Below are positions 7,308 to 7,954 of a DNA stretch of 7,954 bases, one piece after another. The notes beneath the pieces were generated by a model. That model was not told the origin of the DNA, ran no database searches, and saw only the letters and a program-made list of their open reading frames with translations. Positions within the stretch are counted from its first letter, which is position 1. The number at the start of each line of letters is the position of its first letter. A program made the position numbers and the translations under genes. This DNA comes from an uncultured Verrucomicrobiales bacterium (GTDB taxonomy: Bacteria > Verrucomicrobiota > Verrucomicrobiia > Verrucomicrobiales > Akkermansiaceae), in NCBI GenBank assembly GCA_937952875.1, contig CALFDI010000204.1, positions 1 to 7,954 on the forward strand, written 5' to 3'.

Positions 7308-7922
7308 TTAAAATGTTTGGACCATTGACTTGAGAGAAATGATTTTACGCTCAGGCAAATTGAACTGAGAAGTCACTCCACGCGAATCACCCTTCATTGA
7401 CAAAATCATACGCTGAGCAGACACATCTGAAGAATGCCTGTTAGAAAGTGAAACAGCCTTATCTTCAGAGCCATCGTCTACTAAAACAGATAACGAATCA
7501 GTTGGTTCTTTATCAGATAAATGACTCTCCAAGAATAATTCGGCACTTTGAGTAACATTCGACTCTATAGCGCCTACTTCTTTCTCTGGCCAGATAGCAA
7601 TGGCCAATGCAATTACAAGCAGAGCGGCTGAGGCAGTGAGAGGCAACGCGTAGCGAGCAGACACTTTCTTCGGAGCATCTTCTTGAGTCTCCTCTGGAGT
7701 CGTCTCTTCCAATAGCTCCTCTAAGCTACTCTCGGGATAAAAGTAATGCAGCACCTTGCTCACATGTATAGCTGGAGTATCAGCCCTCTCATACCCCCAT
7801 AAAATGAACACCTGCTCTTGCTGTGATTCATCACGATAGATTAAAAAACTCTCAGGACTTTTTCGAGGATATACCATGGTACTAAGAAAATTCCATTTTA
7901 GATACGAAGAAGCATAGGTCAT
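7308..7922 (-). CDS. Single-pass membrane protein of unknown family, first visible gene of the kinase operon
   Basis: I do not recognise this 204-residue protein. Residues 1-64 look like a small soluble domain with alternating hydrophobic residues (SFLIYRD, VFILWGYE, VLHYFYP). Residues 65-83 are very acidic (SLEELLEETTPEETQED), and a transmembrane helix follows at 91-111. Basic residues (KK, R) lie before the helix and acidic ones (PEKE) after it. By the positive-inside rule the N-terminus is cytoplasmic and the Ser/Asp-rich C-terminal part (112-204) periplasmic. That places one domain on the kinase side and one on the side of the PstS-OmpA protein encoded next, 6 bases downstream, so it could link the two; this is inference. 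The ATG at 7922 has no Shine-Dalgarno sequence. The frame stays open without a stop to the window edge (7954), so the true start may lie outside; Met16 is a third choice. Confidence 0.7.
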   Translation of the reverse strand: MTYASSYLKWNFLSTMVYPRKSPESFLIYRDESQQEQVFILWGYERADTPAIHVSKVLHYFYPESSLEELLEETTPEETQEDAPKKVSARYALPLTASAALLVIALAIAIWPEKEVGAIESNVTQSAELFLESHLSDKEPTDSLSVLVDDGSEDKAVSLSNRHSSDVSAQRMILSMKGDSRGVTSQFNLPERKIISLKSMVQTF

Positions 7923-7954
7923 AAAAAGAAATAAAAAACTTAAAAGAATACTTG

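Noticed and set aside
7945..7950. TATTCT on the minus strand as a -10 box for the kinase operon.
   Set aside because: The -35 region would lie outside the window, and the surrounding sequence is AT-rich, so a match is not informative.

Overview
The window reads like a chromosomal segment of a Gram-negative bacterium, most likely a member of the Verrucomicrobiota. This rests on a secreted protein with the PTPDL-type motif that I associate with that phylum, a lipoprotein next to it, an OmpA-type peptidoglycan-binding domain, and starts without Shine-Dalgarno sequences. The phylum assignment is an inference. Coding density is very high, with no gene-free stretch over 100 bases and no RNA gene, insertion sequence, CRISPR array or phage gene.

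Layout: (1) 32-3411, plus strand: a predicted lipoprotein that is a divergent member of the YyaL/SSP411 family (thioredoxin-like domain plus an alpha/alpha-barrel) without the family's usual CxxC motif. It is followed by a secreted PTPDL-like protein with a small beta-rich N-terminal domain and a Lys/Ala-rich tail. The block ends in a strong intrinsic terminator at 3441-3484. (2) 3510-4728, plus strand: hisB and hisH, two histidine-biosynthesis genes 16 bases apart, with no hisA or hisF after them. (3) 7922-4742, minus strand, convergent with hisBH: a tight three-gene operon. It encodes a single-pass membrane protein of unknown family, a periplasmic fusion of a PstS-like phosphate-binding domain to an OmpA peptidoglycan-binding domain, and a soluble Hanks-type Ser/Thr kinase. 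Gaps are 6 bases and an 11-base overlap (or a short gap bridged by a nine-codon mini-ORF). A small hairpin with a T-run on the minus strand ends it.

The hisBH pair is ordinary metabolism. The minus-strand operon is the most interesting part. A peptidoglycan-anchored ligand-binding protein, a membrane protein predicted to have a cytoplasmic N-terminus and a periplasmic C-terminus, and a kinase with no sensor or membrane segment of its own could together form a split transmembrane signalling system. That functional link is inferred from gene order and topology only. The lipoprotein/PTPDL pair is a second, less understood envelope-directed unit.
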